Source: Nocardiopsis sp. FR4 (GTDB lineage: Bacteria > Actinomycetota > Actinomycetes > Streptosporangiales > Streptosporangiaceae). From it: a DNA stretch of 64,000 nt. The stretch spans positions 1 through 64,000 of the forward strand of contig NZ_VWVV01000018.1 in NCBI RefSeq assembly GCF_009830945.1. The letters run 5' to 3'. Position 1 is the first letter of the stretch. Every line of letters starts with the position of its first letter. A model generated the notes under the pieces. That model was not told the DNA's origin. It saw only the letters and a program-made list of their open reading frames with translations, and did no database searches. Shown piece by piece: positions 44,500-54,092 of this stretch. The position numbers and the translations under genes are program-made.

Positions 44500-44528
44500 G
44501 CGACAGCGCGCTGACGGTGCGCTATAGT
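44500..44528 (+). promoter_or_regulatory. Promoter of the DAHP synthase leader
   Basis: GCGACA (44500-44505), 17-nt spacer, TATAGT (44523-44528). The predicted start point, 7 nt downstream, falls on the A of the leader-peptide ATG at 44536. Confidence 0.65.
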
Positions 44529-44535
44529 CGCAGCC

Positions 44536-44607
44536 ATGCAGCGGAACTTTTGGCGCTTTTATGGCTACCGGCCCGACACCCCGGTCGCCTGTAAAGCGCT
44601 GCGCTGA
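44536..44607 (+). CDS. Aromatic leader peptide of the DAHP synthase attenuator
   Basis: 23 codons, MQRNFWRFYGYRPDTPVACK plus ALR, ending at TGA 44605-44607. Codons 5-11 read Phe-Trp-Arg-Phe-Tyr-Gly-Tyr, so ribosome speed reports on aromatic aminoacyl-tRNA. No Shine-Dalgarno is present; the promoter places the mRNA 5' end at the ATG, so translation is probably leaderless. It lies 103 nt before the DAHP synthase start, with a terminator and alternative antiterminator in between. Confidence 0.75.
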   Translation: MQRNFWRFYGYRPDTPVACKALR

Positions 44608-44647
44608 CACAGACGACTTGAGCCCCGGGCCGGTAGAGCCCGGGGCT
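44565..44647 (+). promoter_or_regulatory. Transcription attenuator: antiterminator/terminator pair
   Basis: Terminator: AGCCCCGGG (44621-44629) pairs with CCCGGGGCT (44639-44647), followed by TCTTCGTGTT. Antiterminator: CTACCGGCCCG (44565-44575, inside the leader ORF) is perfectly complementary over 11 nt to 44626-44636, which includes part of the terminator 5' arm, so the two structures exclude each other. A ribosome finishing at 44607 would cover 44565-44575 poorly but prevent re-pairing upstream; one stalled at the Phe/Trp codons (44548-44556) leaves 44565-44575 free to form the antiterminator. Confidence 0.7.
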
Positions 44648-44710
44648 TCTTCGTGTTCCGGGCGCCGCGCGGCTCGCTCATCCCACAGACAAGCAGCGAG
44701 GAAGACGCAC

Positions 44711-45757
44711 ATGGTCATCGTGATGGCACCGGACGCCACAGCGGACAACATCGACGATCTCGTCGCACTGGTCACCTCCGCCGGAGGCGAGGCCTACGTG
44801 ACACGCGGCGTCAGCCGCACGATCATCGGCCTGGTCGGCGACATCGAACGCTTCCAGGACCTGGGCCTGGCCGCCAAACCCGGGGTCAGCGACGTTCTGC
44901 GCATCTCCGTCCCCTACAAACTCGTCAGCCGCGAGAACCACGACAGCCGCACCGTGGTCAGCGTGCGCGGTGTGCCGATCGGCGGCGACAACGTCACCGT
45001 CATCGCCGGACCCTGCGCGGTGGAGACCCCCGAGCAGACCCTGGATGCGGCCCGGATGGCGCTGCGGGCGGGCGCGTCCCTGCTGCGCGGCGGCGCCTAC
45101 AAGCCCCGCACCTCCCCCTACGCCTTCCAGGGCCTGGGCGAGGAGGGCCTGAGGATCCTCGCCGAGGTGCGCGAGGAGACCGGGCTGCCCATCGTCACCG
45201 AGGTCGTGGACGCGGCCGACGTCGGACTCGTCGCCTCCTACGCCGACATGCTCCAGGTCGGCACCCGCAACATGCAGAACTTCGCCCTGTTGCAGGCGGT
45301 GGGCGACGCGGGCAAGCCCGTCCTGCTCAAGCGCGGCATGAGTGCCACCATCGAGGAGTGGCTGATGGCCGCCGAGTACGTCGCCCAGCGCGGCAACCTC
45401 GACATCGTCCTGTGCGAGCGCGGCATCCGCACCTTCGAGAAGGCCACGCGCAACACCCTGGACATCAGCGCGGTCCCGGTCGCGCAGAACCTGTCCCACC
45501 TGCCGGTGATCGTCGACCCGTCCCACTCGGGCGGCAAGCGCGACCTGGTCCTGCCGCTCTCGCGCGCGGCCGTGGCGGTCGGCGCGGACGGCGTCATCGT
45601 CGACGTGCACCCCCACCCCGAGACGGCCCTGTGCGACGGCCCCCAGGCCCTGGTGGAGGAGGACCTGGCCGAGCTGCGCGATCTGGCGGGCACCCTGGCC
45701 ACCCTGACCGGACGCACCCTCACCCCGGCCCCGGGGCTGCAGCTCTCCGCCCTGTGA
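44711..45757 (+). CDS. aroH: 3-deoxy-7-phosphoheptulonate (DAHP) synthase, type I-beta
   Basis: 348 residues from ATG 44711 with GAGGAAG upstream. N-terminal ferredoxin-like regulatory domain (about 1-70, MVIVMAPDATADNIDDLV), then the TIM barrel of the KDO8P/DAHP synthase family: AGPCAVET, RGGAYKPRTSPYAFQG, VGTRNMQNF, KRGMSATIEEW, DPSHSGGKRDLV and DVHPHPETALCDG. First step of the shikimate pathway from PEP and erythrose-4-phosphate. Controlled by the attenuator just upstream. Confidence 0.95.
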   Translation: MVIVMAPDATADNIDDLVALVTSAGGEAYVTRGVSRTIIGLVGDIERFQDLGLAAKPGVSDVLRISVPYKLVSRENHDSRTVVSVRGVPIGGDNVTVIAGPCAVETPEQTLDAARMALRAGASLLRGGAYKPRTSPYAFQGLGEEGLRILAEVREETGLPIVTEVVDAADVGLVASYADMLQVGTRNMQNFALLQAVGDAGKPVLLKRGMSATIEEWLMAAEYVAQRGNLDIVLCERGIRTFEKATRNTLDISAVPVAQNLSHLPVIVDPSHSGGKRDLVLPLSRAAVAVGADGVIVDVHPHPETALCDGPQALVEEDLAELRDLAGTLATLTGRTLTPAPGLQLSAL

Positions 45758-45764
45758 GCTGACA

Positions 45765-45814
45765 CGGCGCCGATCCGGGCCCGCCCCGCCAGGGGCGGGC
45801 CCGGATCGGCGCCG
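45765..45814. terminator. Long bidirectional terminator between aroH and thiI
   Basis: Perfect 23-bp stem (45765-45787 with 45792-45814) around GCCA, 7 nt after the aroH stop and 36 nt after the convergent thiI stop. Confidence 0.85.
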
Positions 45815-45850
45815 CCGACGGCTTCCGGGGCCCGCGCGGGCCCCGGAACC

Positions 45851-47140
45851 CTACGCGCTGGTGGCCACGGCGGCGCTGGCGGGCGCCACGCGCCGGGGCG
45901 CCGCCTCGCCCAGGAAGCTGGGCTTGTGCACCTGGGCGGTGGAGACCAGGTGCTCGGCCAGCTCCTCGGCGTCCAGGCGCTTCTCGATCTGGCGCAGGTC
46001 CGGGATCTTGGCCGCGGTCTCCACCTGGCGCGGGGTCAGCATGGTGCAGCAGTCCTCGTCGGGCAGCTCCGAGATGGCCAGGGTGCCGATCCGGCGCGCC
46101 TGGTCCATGATCTCGGTCTTGTCCATGCCGATGAGCGGGCGCAGGATCGGCAGGTCCACCGCGTCGTCCAGGGCGGTGAGGTTGGTCATGGTCTGGCTGG
46201 AGACCTGCCCCAGCGCGTCCCCGGTGATCAGGCACTCCGCGCCCAGGTCGTCGGCGAGGGCCTCGGCGGTCTTGAGCATCAGGCGGCGCTGGGCGACGAT
46301 CTGCAGCCGCTCGATCCCCGAGCTCTTGAGCTGCTGCTGGGCCTTGCCGAAGGGGATCACGAACAGGCGCGAGCCCACCTGGTAGCGGTCCAGCTGGCGG
46401 ACCAGGCTGTAGGCCTTGTAGATCGACTCCGGGCCGGTGAAGGGCATTCCGGAGAAGTGCAGGAAGTCGACCTTCAGGCCGCGCCGGATCATCCGGTGCG
46501 CGGCCACGGGGGAGTCGATGCCGCCCGACATCAGGACCAGGCCGCGACCGCTCATCCCGGCGGGCAGGCCGCCCTGGCCGGGGACGCCGTCGGTGAACAC
46601 GAACGCCTCGTCCTTGTCCACCTCGACGTACAGGGTGTTGTCGGGCCGCTTGAGGTTGACCTTGTACCCGTGCGCCTCGATGACCTTCGAGCCCAGGTAG
46701 CCGGCCAACTCGGAGGAGGTCATCTCGAAGCGCTTGTCGCGTCGGCGGGCGCGCACCGCGAAGGTGCCCTCGCGTCCGGCCAGGGAGCGCACGCCCACGT
46801 CGGTGATGGCGTCCAGGTCCTTGGGCACCCGGCGGACGAGGTGCACCCACACCACGCCCATGACGTTGGCCATGCGGTCGGCGATCTCGGCGACCTCCAG
46901 GTCGGAGGCCTCGGGCTTGCGCACGATGACCACGCCCGCGCCGCGCTGGGACAGGCGGACGTCGCCCAGGTCGCGTACCGAGGCGCGGATGTTGTTGTGC
47001 AGCCGCCGCTCGAAGAGCTTGCGGTTGGAGCCCTTGAGGACGATCTCGCCGAGCTTCATGAGCACGCAGAGCTCGCCGAGCCCGGCGTCGGCTCCGGCCT
47101 GTGCTGCGGGGAGCGGCGCGGACTCAAGCGACGCGGACAT
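45851..47140 (-). CDS. thiI: tRNA 4-thiouridine synthase/thiamine sulfur protein ThiI
   Basis: 429 residues from ATG 47140 (GGAGGT upstream). N-terminal ferredoxin-like domain and THUMP domain (about 60-200), then the PP-loop adenylation domain with LMSGGIDSPVAAHRM, TGDALGQVSSQTMTNL and LPDEDCCTMLTPRQVET. No rhodanese domain follows, so sulfur must be delivered by another protein. It makes s4U8 in tRNA and may serve thiazole synthesis with thiS/thiG nearby. The long open frame upstream of the ATG is not coding. Confidence 0.92.
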   Translation of the reverse strand: MSASLESAPLPAAQAGADAGLGELCVLMKLGEIVLKGSNRKLFERRLHNNIRASVRDLGDVRLSQRGAGVVIVRKPEASDLEVAEIADRMANVMGVVWVHLVRRVPKDLDAITDVGVRSLAGREGTFAVRARRRDKRFEMTSSELAGYLGSKVIEAHGYKVNLKRPDNTLYVEVDKDEAFVFTDGVPGQGGLPAGMSGRGLVLMSGGIDSPVAAHRMIRRGLKVDFLHFSGMPFTGPESIYKAYSLVRQLDRYQVGSRLFVIPFGKAQQQLKSSGIERLQIVAQRRLMLKTAEALADDLGAECLITGDALGQVSSQTMTNLTALDDAVDLPILRPLIGMDKTEIMDQARRIGTLAISELPDEDCCTMLTPRQVETAAKIPDLRQIEKRLDAEELAEHLVSTAQVHKPSFLGEAAPRRVAPASAAVATSA

Positions 47141-47302
47141 GGTGCTACCTCCGGTGGATGCCTTGGTTCCCGGTGCGAGGTGGGTGCGGCGGCGGCGGGA
47201 CCGGGAGCGCCCCCCGCCTTCTTCCAGTATCGAACATTCTCCGTACCGCTCCATCCATTCTCGGGCAGTGCGGGAGCGGGGGCCCAGGGGCGGGCAACGG
47301 GT

Positions 47303-47336
47303 GCGCCCCCCTCCCTGGGAGCTGGGAGGGGGGCGC
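47303..47336 (-). terminator. Terminator after the phosphofructokinase gene
   Basis: Perfect 13-bp stem (47303-47315 with 47324-47336) and 8-nt loop, 89 nt after the minus-strand stop at 47425. Confidence 0.6.
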
Positions 47337-47424
47337 GCGGTGTCCCGGGGGTTCGGCGCGCGTGGCCGGTGGCCGACACCTCCGGGGGAGCCCCGGGGCA
47401 ATCCGGATCCCGGGCTCCGTGTCC

Positions 47425-48450
47425 TCAGCCGAAGAAGACCTCGGCCTCCTCGTACCGGGAGGCGGGGACCGTCTTGAGGGTGTCGGTCGCCTCGGCCAGG
47501 TCCACGAGGGCGATGTCGGTGCCCTGGAGGGCGACCATCTTGCCGAACGCGCCCTTGTGCACGGCCTCGATGGCGTTGACGCCCAGCCGGGTGGCGAGCA
47601 CGCGGTCGAAGGCGCTGGGGGTGCCGCCGCGCTGGACGTGGCCCAGGACCACCGAGCGCGCCTCCTTGCCGGTGCGCGTCTCGATCTCGCCGGCCAGGGT
47701 CTGGCCGATGCCGCCCAGGCGCACGTGACCGAAGGCGTCCTTCTCGCCGGTGGACAGCTCCAGCTGCCCCTCCTTGGGGTGCGCGCCCTCGGCGACCACG
47801 ATGATCGGCGCGTACTGGGTCTGGAAGCGGCTCTCGACGTGCTTGACGACCTCGTCGATGTCGAAGGGGCGCTCGGGGATGAGGATGACGTTGGCGCCCG
47901 CGGCCATGCCCGCGTGCAGGGCGATCCACCCGGCGTGGCGGCCCATGACCTCCACCACGAGGGCGCGGTGGTGCGACTCGGCGGTGGTGTGCAGGCGGTC
48001 GATCGCCTCCATCGCGATGTTGACGGCCGTGTCGAAACCGAAGGTGAAGTCGGTCGCGTTGAGGTCGTTGTCGATGGTCTTGGGCACGCCGACCACGTTG
48101 ACGCCGCGCTCGTGCAGCTGGCTGGCCACGCCCAGGGTGTCCTCGCCGCCGATGGCGACGAGGGCGTCCACGCCCAGGCCCGCCATGTTGTCCTTGACCC
48201 GCTCGACGCCGCCCTCGATCTTCATGAGGTTGGTCCGCGAGGAGCCCAGGATGGTGCCGCCCCGGGGCAGGATGCCGCGCACGGCCTCCACGTCCAGGGG
48301 CATGGTGTCGCCCTCCAGAGGACCGCGCCAGCCGTCCCGGAAGCCGACGAACTCGTAGCCGTAGTCCTTGATGCCCTTGCGGACCACGGCGCGGATGACC
48401 GCGTTCAGACCCGGGCAGTCCCCGCCACCGGTCAGCACCCCGACTCGCAT
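47425..48450 (-). CDS. pfkA: 6-phosphofructokinase, PPi-type active-site signature
   Basis: 341 residues from ATG 48450, preceded by AGGAGAAGG; a frame to 48489 is leader. Conserved VGVLTGGGDCPGLNAVIR, PKTIDND (proton-acceptor Asp) and MGRHAGWIALHAGM. At the two positions that set the phosphoryl donor the protein has Asp104 (GGEDTLG) and Lys124 (PKTIDND), numbered as in E. coli PfkA, which has Gly at both. Asp104/Lys124 is the pattern of pyrophosphate-dependent enzymes such as that of Amycolatopsis methanolica. It would then work reversibly in glycolysis and gluconeogenesis. A perfect DasR-like palindrome lies about 50 nt upstream. Confidence 0.93.
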   Translation of the reverse strand: MRVGVLTGGGDCPGLNAVIRAVVRKGIKDYGYEFVGFRDGWRGPLEGDTMPLDVEAVRGILPRGGTILGSSRTNLMKIEGGVERVKDNMAGLGVDALVAIGGEDTLGVASQLHERGVNVVGVPKTIDNDLNATDFTFGFDTAVNIAMEAIDRLHTTAESHHRALVVEVMGRHAGWIALHAGMAAGANVILIPERPFDIDEVVKHVESRFQTQYAPIIVVAEGAHPKEGQLELSTGEKDAFGHVRLGGIGQTLAGEIETRTGKEARSVVLGHVQRGGTPSAFDRVLATRLGVNAIEAVHKGAFGKMVALQGTDIALVDLAEATDTLKTVPASRYEEAEVFFG

Positions 48451-48498
48451 ACGACCTTCTCCTCGACGTTTGTGTGCCTGACGGCGCATGGCGCCATA

Positions 48499-48510
48499 TG
48501 GTCTAGACCA
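48499..48510. promoter_or_regulatory. Perfect DasR-like palindrome upstream of phosphofructokinase
   Basis: TGGTCTAGACCA, extending to the 16-bp perfect palindrome TATGGTCTAGACCATA (48497-48512), 49-60 nt before the pfkA start. It equals the core of the DasR-responsive element. The same motif with one mismatch precedes pyk. Confidence 0.6.
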
Positions 48511-48635
48511 TAGTGCGCGCGGGACCCCGGGGCCAACCCGGGGCGGGAAATACCCGGCGGGCCCCTCCCGGGGCCTGGGAGGAGCGCGACCGGAAACCGT
48601 GCGCGCCGCTGCCCGTTACCCGTTCCGGCGCCGGG

Positions 48636-49292
48636 TCAGGTGTCCAGACCCCGGTCGATGGCGTAACGCACGAGCTCCACCCGGTTGTGCAGGTGCAGTT
48701 TGGTGAGGGTGTTCTGCACGTGGTTCTGCACGGTGCGGTGGGAGATGGTCAGCCGCTGCGCGATCTGTTTGTAGGCCAGGCCCTTGGCGACCAGGCGCAG
48801 CACCTCGGTCTCACGCGGGGTCAGGGCGGGCGCCCCGGTGCAGGGGGAGGGCCGGGCCGAGGACAGCCTGCGGTACTCGCCCAGCACCAGTCCCGCCAGG
48901 CCGGGGGTGTACACGGCCTCGCCCGCGTGCACCCGGCGCACCGCGTCCAGCAGTTCCTCCCGGGCCGCGGACTTGAGCAGGTAGCCGGTCGCACCGGCCT
49001 TGACCGCCGCCAGCACGTCGTCTCCGGCGCCGCTCGCCGACAGCACCAGCACCCGCGGGGGTTCGGGCAGGGCCACCAGGCCCGCGGTCAGCTCCACCCC
49101 GGTCATGTCCGGCAGGTTCAGGTCCACCACGGCCAGCGTGGGGCGCGCCGCGGGGGCGATCCGCAGCGCCTTGGCGCCGTCGCCCGCGGTCCCCACGACC
49201 GCGATCCCGGCCTCGTCCAGGTCGCGGGCCACCGCGTCGCGCCACATCGGGTGGTCGTCCACCACCAGGACCCGGACCGTCTCGCTCGCCAT
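48636..49292 (-). CDS. NarL/LuxR-type response regulator
   Basis: 218 residues. Receiver domain with phosphoacceptor Asp in AVVDLNLPDMTG and Lys in GYLLKSAAREE; C-terminal LuxR-type HTH (LTPRETEVLRLVAKGLAYKQI..TVQNHVQNTL). TAGGCT (49300-49305) ends 7 nt before the ATG and no Shine-Dalgarno is present, suggesting a leaderless transcript. No kinase is adjacent; the NarL-type kinase at 42329-43471 is the obvious partner. Confidence 0.9.
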   Translation of the reverse strand: MASETVRVLVVDDHPMWRDAVARDLDEAGIAVVGTAGDGAKALRIAPAARPTLAVVDLNLPDMTGVELTAGLVALPEPPRVLVLSASGAGDDVLAAVKAGATGYLLKSAAREELLDAVRRVHAGEAVYTPGLAGLVLGEYRRLSSARPSPCTGAPALTPRETEVLRLVAKGLAYKQIAQRLTISHRTVQNHVQNTLTKLHLHNRVELVRYAIDRGLDT

Positions 49293-49412
49293 GCGCGTGA
49301 GCCTATCCCGGTCCGGCGGTGCGCGGCAGCCCCGGGAGGGGCCCCGAACGCGCCGCGGGGGCGCGCGGACCCCGGGGTCCGCGCGCCCCCGTCCGGGGAG
49401 GGGCGACGGGCG

Positions 49413-51386
49413 TCAGTCGTCGTCGAAGTCGCCCAGGTCCAGGCCGGCCGGGGTCGCGGTGATGGTGATCTCGGTGCCCTCGGGAGCCCTGCCCGTGTGC
49501 GACTGGTGCGAGACCGTCCGGCCGCCGAAGATCCGTTCGACCTCGACCTCGAAGCCGGCCTCCTTCAGCGCCTTGCGCGCGTCCTTGACCGACATGCCGA
49601 CCACGTCGGGGATCTCCACCCCGGGCGGTCCACTGGAGACGGTGAGCGAGACGGTGCTGTTGCTGCCGACGCTGGAGCCGCTGTCCGGGCTCTGCCGGAT
49701 CACCTTGCCCTCGTCGACGTCGGCGTTCTCCTCCTCGGTCACCTCGACGCTCAGGCCGAGCTCCTCCAGCTTCTGGCGGGCGGTGTCCACGTCCTCTCCC
49801 ACCACCGCGGGGACCGGGATGCTGCGGCTGACGAAGACCGTGACCCCTTCCTCCCGGTCGGCCTCCTGGCCGGCCCCGGGATCGGTCGAGACCACGTTGC
49901 CCGGCTCGACGTTCTCGTCGTCCACGTCCTCCTGGACGACGCTCTCCGGGGCGAACCCGAGGTCCTCCAGGGCCTTGAGGGCGTTGGCGGCGTCGTCGCC
50001 GACCAGGTCGGGCATGGACACCGTCTGCGGACCCTTGGAGAGGTAGACGACGACCTCCTCGCCGGGGGACAGGGACGCCCCGGCCTCCGGGTCGCTGCTG
50101 GCCACCGCGCCCACCTCGACGTCGCTGTAGACGCTCTCCTCGGCGAGGGTGTAGCGCAGCCCCTCGCCGCGGATCAGCTGGCTCGCCGCCTCGGGGGTGG
50201 CGCCCACCACGTCGGGGACGCTCTCGTACTGTCCGTCGACGATCCACCAGCCCGCCACGAGCACGACCAGGGCCAGGACCGCGGCCCCGACCCCGATCAG
50301 CAGGTTGCGGCGGCGCCGGGGGTCGGGGCCCTCCCGGTAGTCGTCATCGTCGTAGTCGTCGTAGTCGTCGTCGTACCGGCCGCCGTCCAGACCCGCGGAC
50401 TGCATGTCCACGACCATGGTGGCGTTCTCGGTGCCTGGACCGGCGCCGCCCGCGATGAGCTGGGGCGCGGTGACCGAGGCGGTGGCCGCCGCCTCGGGGG
50501 CCACGGGGGCGAGGGGGGTCTGCTCGGCCGGAGCGGCGGCGGGCAGGCGGTTGAGCACCTCCAGCACCTTGGCCAGGTACTGGCCCGCGTTGCCGGGGCG
50601 GTACCGGGGGTCGCGCTCGGTGGCCTTGGTGACCAGGGCGTCCACCTCGGCGGGCAGGCCCGGCAGGAAGTGCGAGGGGCGCGGCACGTCCTCGTTGACG
50701 TGCTGGTAGGCGATGGCGATGGGCGTCTCGCCGGTGTGCGGCTGGCTGCCGGTGAGCAGCTCGTAGAACATGATGCCCGCCGCGTAGACGTCGGTGCGCG
50801 CGTCGGCGGTGCCCCGCTCGATCTGCTCGGGCGCCAGGTAGGCGGCGGTGCCCATGAGGGTGCCGGTGCGGGTCAGGCCCTGGTTGGACTGCTCCACCGC
50901 GCGGGCCAGGCCGAAGTCGGCCACCTTGACCCGGCCGTCCTCGGTGAGCAGGACGTTCTCCGGCTTGATGTCGCGGTGCACCATGCCCGCCTGGTGGGCG
51001 GCGCCCAGCGCGGCCAGCACCGGGGCCATCACGTTCAGGGCCTCGTGCGGGGTCAGGCGGCCCCTGGCCCTGAGCAGGTCGCGCAGGGTGCGCCCGGGTA
51101 CGTACTCCATCGCCAGGAAGACGTGCCCCTGGTCCTCACCCTGGTCGAAGACCTGGACGACGTTGGGGTGGGAGAGCTTGGCGACGGAGTGCGCCTCGTT
51201 GATGAAGCGCTGCACGAAGGTGGGGTCCTGCGCCAGCGAGGGGTGCATCACCTTCAACGCCAGCCGCCGGTCCAGCCTCAGGTCGTGGGCGACGTAGACG
51301 GTCGCCATCCCGCCTCCGGCGATCCTCGACTCGACGAAGTAGCGTCGGTCCAGGGTCGCGCCTACGAGCGGGTCGGAAGTCGTCAT
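49413..51386 (-). CDS. Ser/Thr protein kinase with four PASTA domains
   Basis: 657 residues from ATG 51386 (GTG 51392 two codons earlier is possible). Kinase domain (about 15-280): IAGGGMATVYVAHD, ALKVM lysine, HRDIKPENVLL, ADFGLA and AYLAPEQ. Then an Ala/Pro linker, an Asp/Tyr-rich acidic stretch (about 352-370), a membrane helix (about 380-402) and four extracellular PASTA repeats (SVPDVVG, SMPDLVG, PVPAVVG, EIPDVVG). Senses muropeptides or lipid II and phosphorylates cell-wall and growth factors. The Rv2175c-like gene nearby encodes a relative of the known substrate of mycobacterial PknL. Confidence 0.93.
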   Translation of the reverse strand: MTTSDPLVGATLDRRYFVESRIAGGGMATVYVAHDLRLDRRLALKVMHPSLAQDPTFVQRFINEAHSVAKLSHPNVVQVFDQGEDQGHVFLAMEYVPGRTLRDLLRARGRLTPHEALNVMAPVLAALGAAHQAGMVHRDIKPENVLLTEDGRVKVADFGLARAVEQSNQGLTRTGTLMGTAAYLAPEQIERGTADARTDVYAAGIMFYELLTGSQPHTGETPIAIAYQHVNEDVPRPSHFLPGLPAEVDALVTKATERDPRYRPGNAGQYLAKVLEVLNRLPAAAPAEQTPLAPVAPEAAATASVTAPQLIAGGAGPGTENATMVVDMQSAGLDGGRYDDDYDDYDDDDYREGPDPRRRRNLLIGVGAAVLALVVLVAGWWIVDGQYESVPDVVGATPEAASQLIRGEGLRYTLAEESVYSDVEVGAVASSDPEAGASLSPGEEVVVYLSKGPQTVSMPDLVGDDAANALKALEDLGFAPESVVQEDVDDENVEPGNVVSTDPGAGQEADREEGVTVFVSRSIPVPAVVGEDVDTARQKLEELGLSVEVTEEENADVDEGKVIRQSPDSGSSVGSNSTVSLTVSSGPPGVEIPDVVGMSVKDARKALKEAGFEVEVERIFGGRTVSHQSHTGRAPEGTEITITATPAGLDLGDFDDD

Positions 51387-51863
51387 GTCCACGGCGGAGT
51401 AGTGTCCTTGCTGCGGGGAGCGCGGGCTGTCGCGGCCGGTGGCGCGTACCCGACACCGGGTGTCGAACCGACACGATAGCGGAAGCCCGCGCCAGGTCTG
51501 CCCCGCGGTTCGCGGTCGCGTCGCACCGCTCCACCCTAGGTGGGGTGCGTCCGCGCCTGGGTCGTTTCCGGGCGCGCGCCGCCGCGCTCGCGGGGCGCAC
51601 ACCCCCTCCACGGTAGGGGACGGCACCAAACGTCCCAGGTGGGACGCACCGGTCCCCCCGAGCGGACCCCGCGGGGCCCCGACGTCGTCTGTGCCACACA
51701 GACCTCGCAGACCGCGTGAGCGACCTCTCCCCCCACCGGCACCGGACGGCCCCGCGAACCCGTCAGCCGCCCGGGGCCGGTGGGCGGGGGGTGTTCGGGC
51801 GCCCGCGCCCTGAGGCGCCCGAACACGGACCGCGGCGAAGCGGAGGCCCGGGGACGGTACGGC
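51387..51863. other. Gap between the PASTA kinase and thiG
   Basis: 477 nt without a supported gene; open frames have no ribosome-binding site or recognisable product. The thiG-side end carries the terminator at 51791-51826. The kinase promoter must be in the part near 51387-51550, but I see no convincing hexamers. Confidence 0.45.
51791..51826 (-). terminator. Terminator after thiG
   Basis: GTGTTCGGGCGCC (51791-51803) pairs perfectly with 51814-51826 around a 10-nt loop, 38 nt after the thiG stop. Confidence 0.7.
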
Positions 51864-52871
<1,008 letters not shown>

Positions 52872-54077
52872 TCATCGTGCCGCGGTCCGGTCCGCGGCGA
52901 AGCGGCGGGCGTACTCCGGCAGGGTTGCGGTCGTCAGGGCGTGGGCCATGGCCTCGCCGGTCACGGGGGCCAGCAGCACCCCGTGCCGGAAGTGCCCGGC
53001 GGCCAGGTGCAGCCCGGGCACGCGGGTGGGGCCCAGCAGGGGTTCGTTGTCCGGGGAGCCCGGGCGCAGGCCCACGCAGGTCTCGGTCACCTCCAGCTCG
53101 CTCACACCGGGGACGAGTTCGCGGGCGTCGCGCAGCACCTGCCAGAGGCCTCCGACGGTGAGCGCCGTGTCGTGGCCGAGTTCCTCCTGGGTGGCGCCGA
53201 TGACCACCTCGCCGTCGGCGCGCGGCACCAGGTAGGTCGCGAAGCCCCGGACCAGGCCGCGTACCGTCCGGTGCACGATCGGCGGCTCGCCGTCGGGCAC
53301 CCGGGCGCGCAGCAGCTGGCCCTTGACCGGGCGCAGCGGCGGGACGACGGGCCCGGGGACGCGGACGCCCTCGCCCCAGCAGCCCGCGGCCAGCACCACC
53401 TGGTCGGCGGGCAGGGTGTGCCCGTCGCTCAGGCGCACGCCCAGCCGGGCGCCCTCCGGGCCGGGGGAGAGGACCTCCTCGGCGGCCGCGGTGTACTCGG
53501 CCGCCCCGGCGCGTTCGCCCGCCGCCGCCAGTGCGCGCAGCAGCAGCCGCGGGTCCACGGAGTGGTCGTCGGGGGCCAGTACGCCTCCGCGCACCGAGGG
53601 GGCCAGCATGGGTTCCAGGCGGCGGCACTCGCGGCTGGTGAGGCGTTCGGCGGCCACGCCCAGGCGCCGCTGGAGCCCGTGCAGTTCGGTCAGCACGGCC
53701 AGGTCGTCGCGGTCGAAGGCGACCAGGAGGGTGCCGGTGGTGCGGTAGCCCACGCTGATCCCGCTGGCCTCCTCCAGTTCGGCCACGAAGTCGGCGTACA
53801 TGCCCGCGGACCGGATCCCCAGCTCCATCAGGGGCTCCTCGCCGAAGGTCGCCTCGGTGGCGGGGGTGAGCATCCCCGCCGCGACGGCGGAGGCGGCCCG
53901 GGCGGCGGCCGGGTCGGTCACGGGGTCGGGTTCGACCAGGGTGACGGGCAGCCCCCGCTGGGCGGCGCGCCAGGCGGTGACCCGGCCGACGAGGCCGCCG
54001 CCGACCACGACGACGCCGCGGTCGGACGCATTGGTAGGACGAATCGCTGCGGAACGGGGTTCGTTCTGGGTAGGCAC
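52872..54077 (-). CDS. thiO: Glycine oxidase ThiO
   Basis: 401 residues from GTG 54077; an in-frame ATG at 54107 lies inside the TPP riboswitch and is rejected. FAD-binding VVVVGGGLVGRVTAW, active-site region GYRTTGTLLVAF, and the C-terminal LHLAAGHFRHGVLLAPVTG. Oxidises glycine to the imine needed by ThiG. The GAAGGGAG ribosome-binding site overlaps the riboswitch 3' end. Confidence 0.93.
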   Translation of the reverse strand: MPTQNEPRSAAIRPTNASDRGVVVVGGGLVGRVTAWRAAQRGLPVTLVEPDPVTDPAAARAASAVAAGMLTPATEATFGEEPLMELGIRSAGMYADFVAELEEASGISVGYRTTGTLLVAFDRDDLAVLTELHGLQRRLGVAAERLTSRECRRLEPMLAPSVRGGVLAPDDHSVDPRLLLRALAAAGERAGAAEYTAAAEEVLSPGPEGARLGVRLSDGHTLPADQVVLAAGCWGEGVRVPGPVVPPLRPVKGQLLRARVPDGEPPIVHRTVRGLVRGFATYLVPRADGEVVIGATQEELGHDTALTVGGLWQVLRDARELVPGVSELEVTETCVGLRPGSPDNEPLLGPTRVPGLHLAAGHFRHGVLLAPVTGEAMAHALTTATLPEYARRFAADRTAAR

Positions 54078-54092
54078 GGCGCTGCGTTCCAC

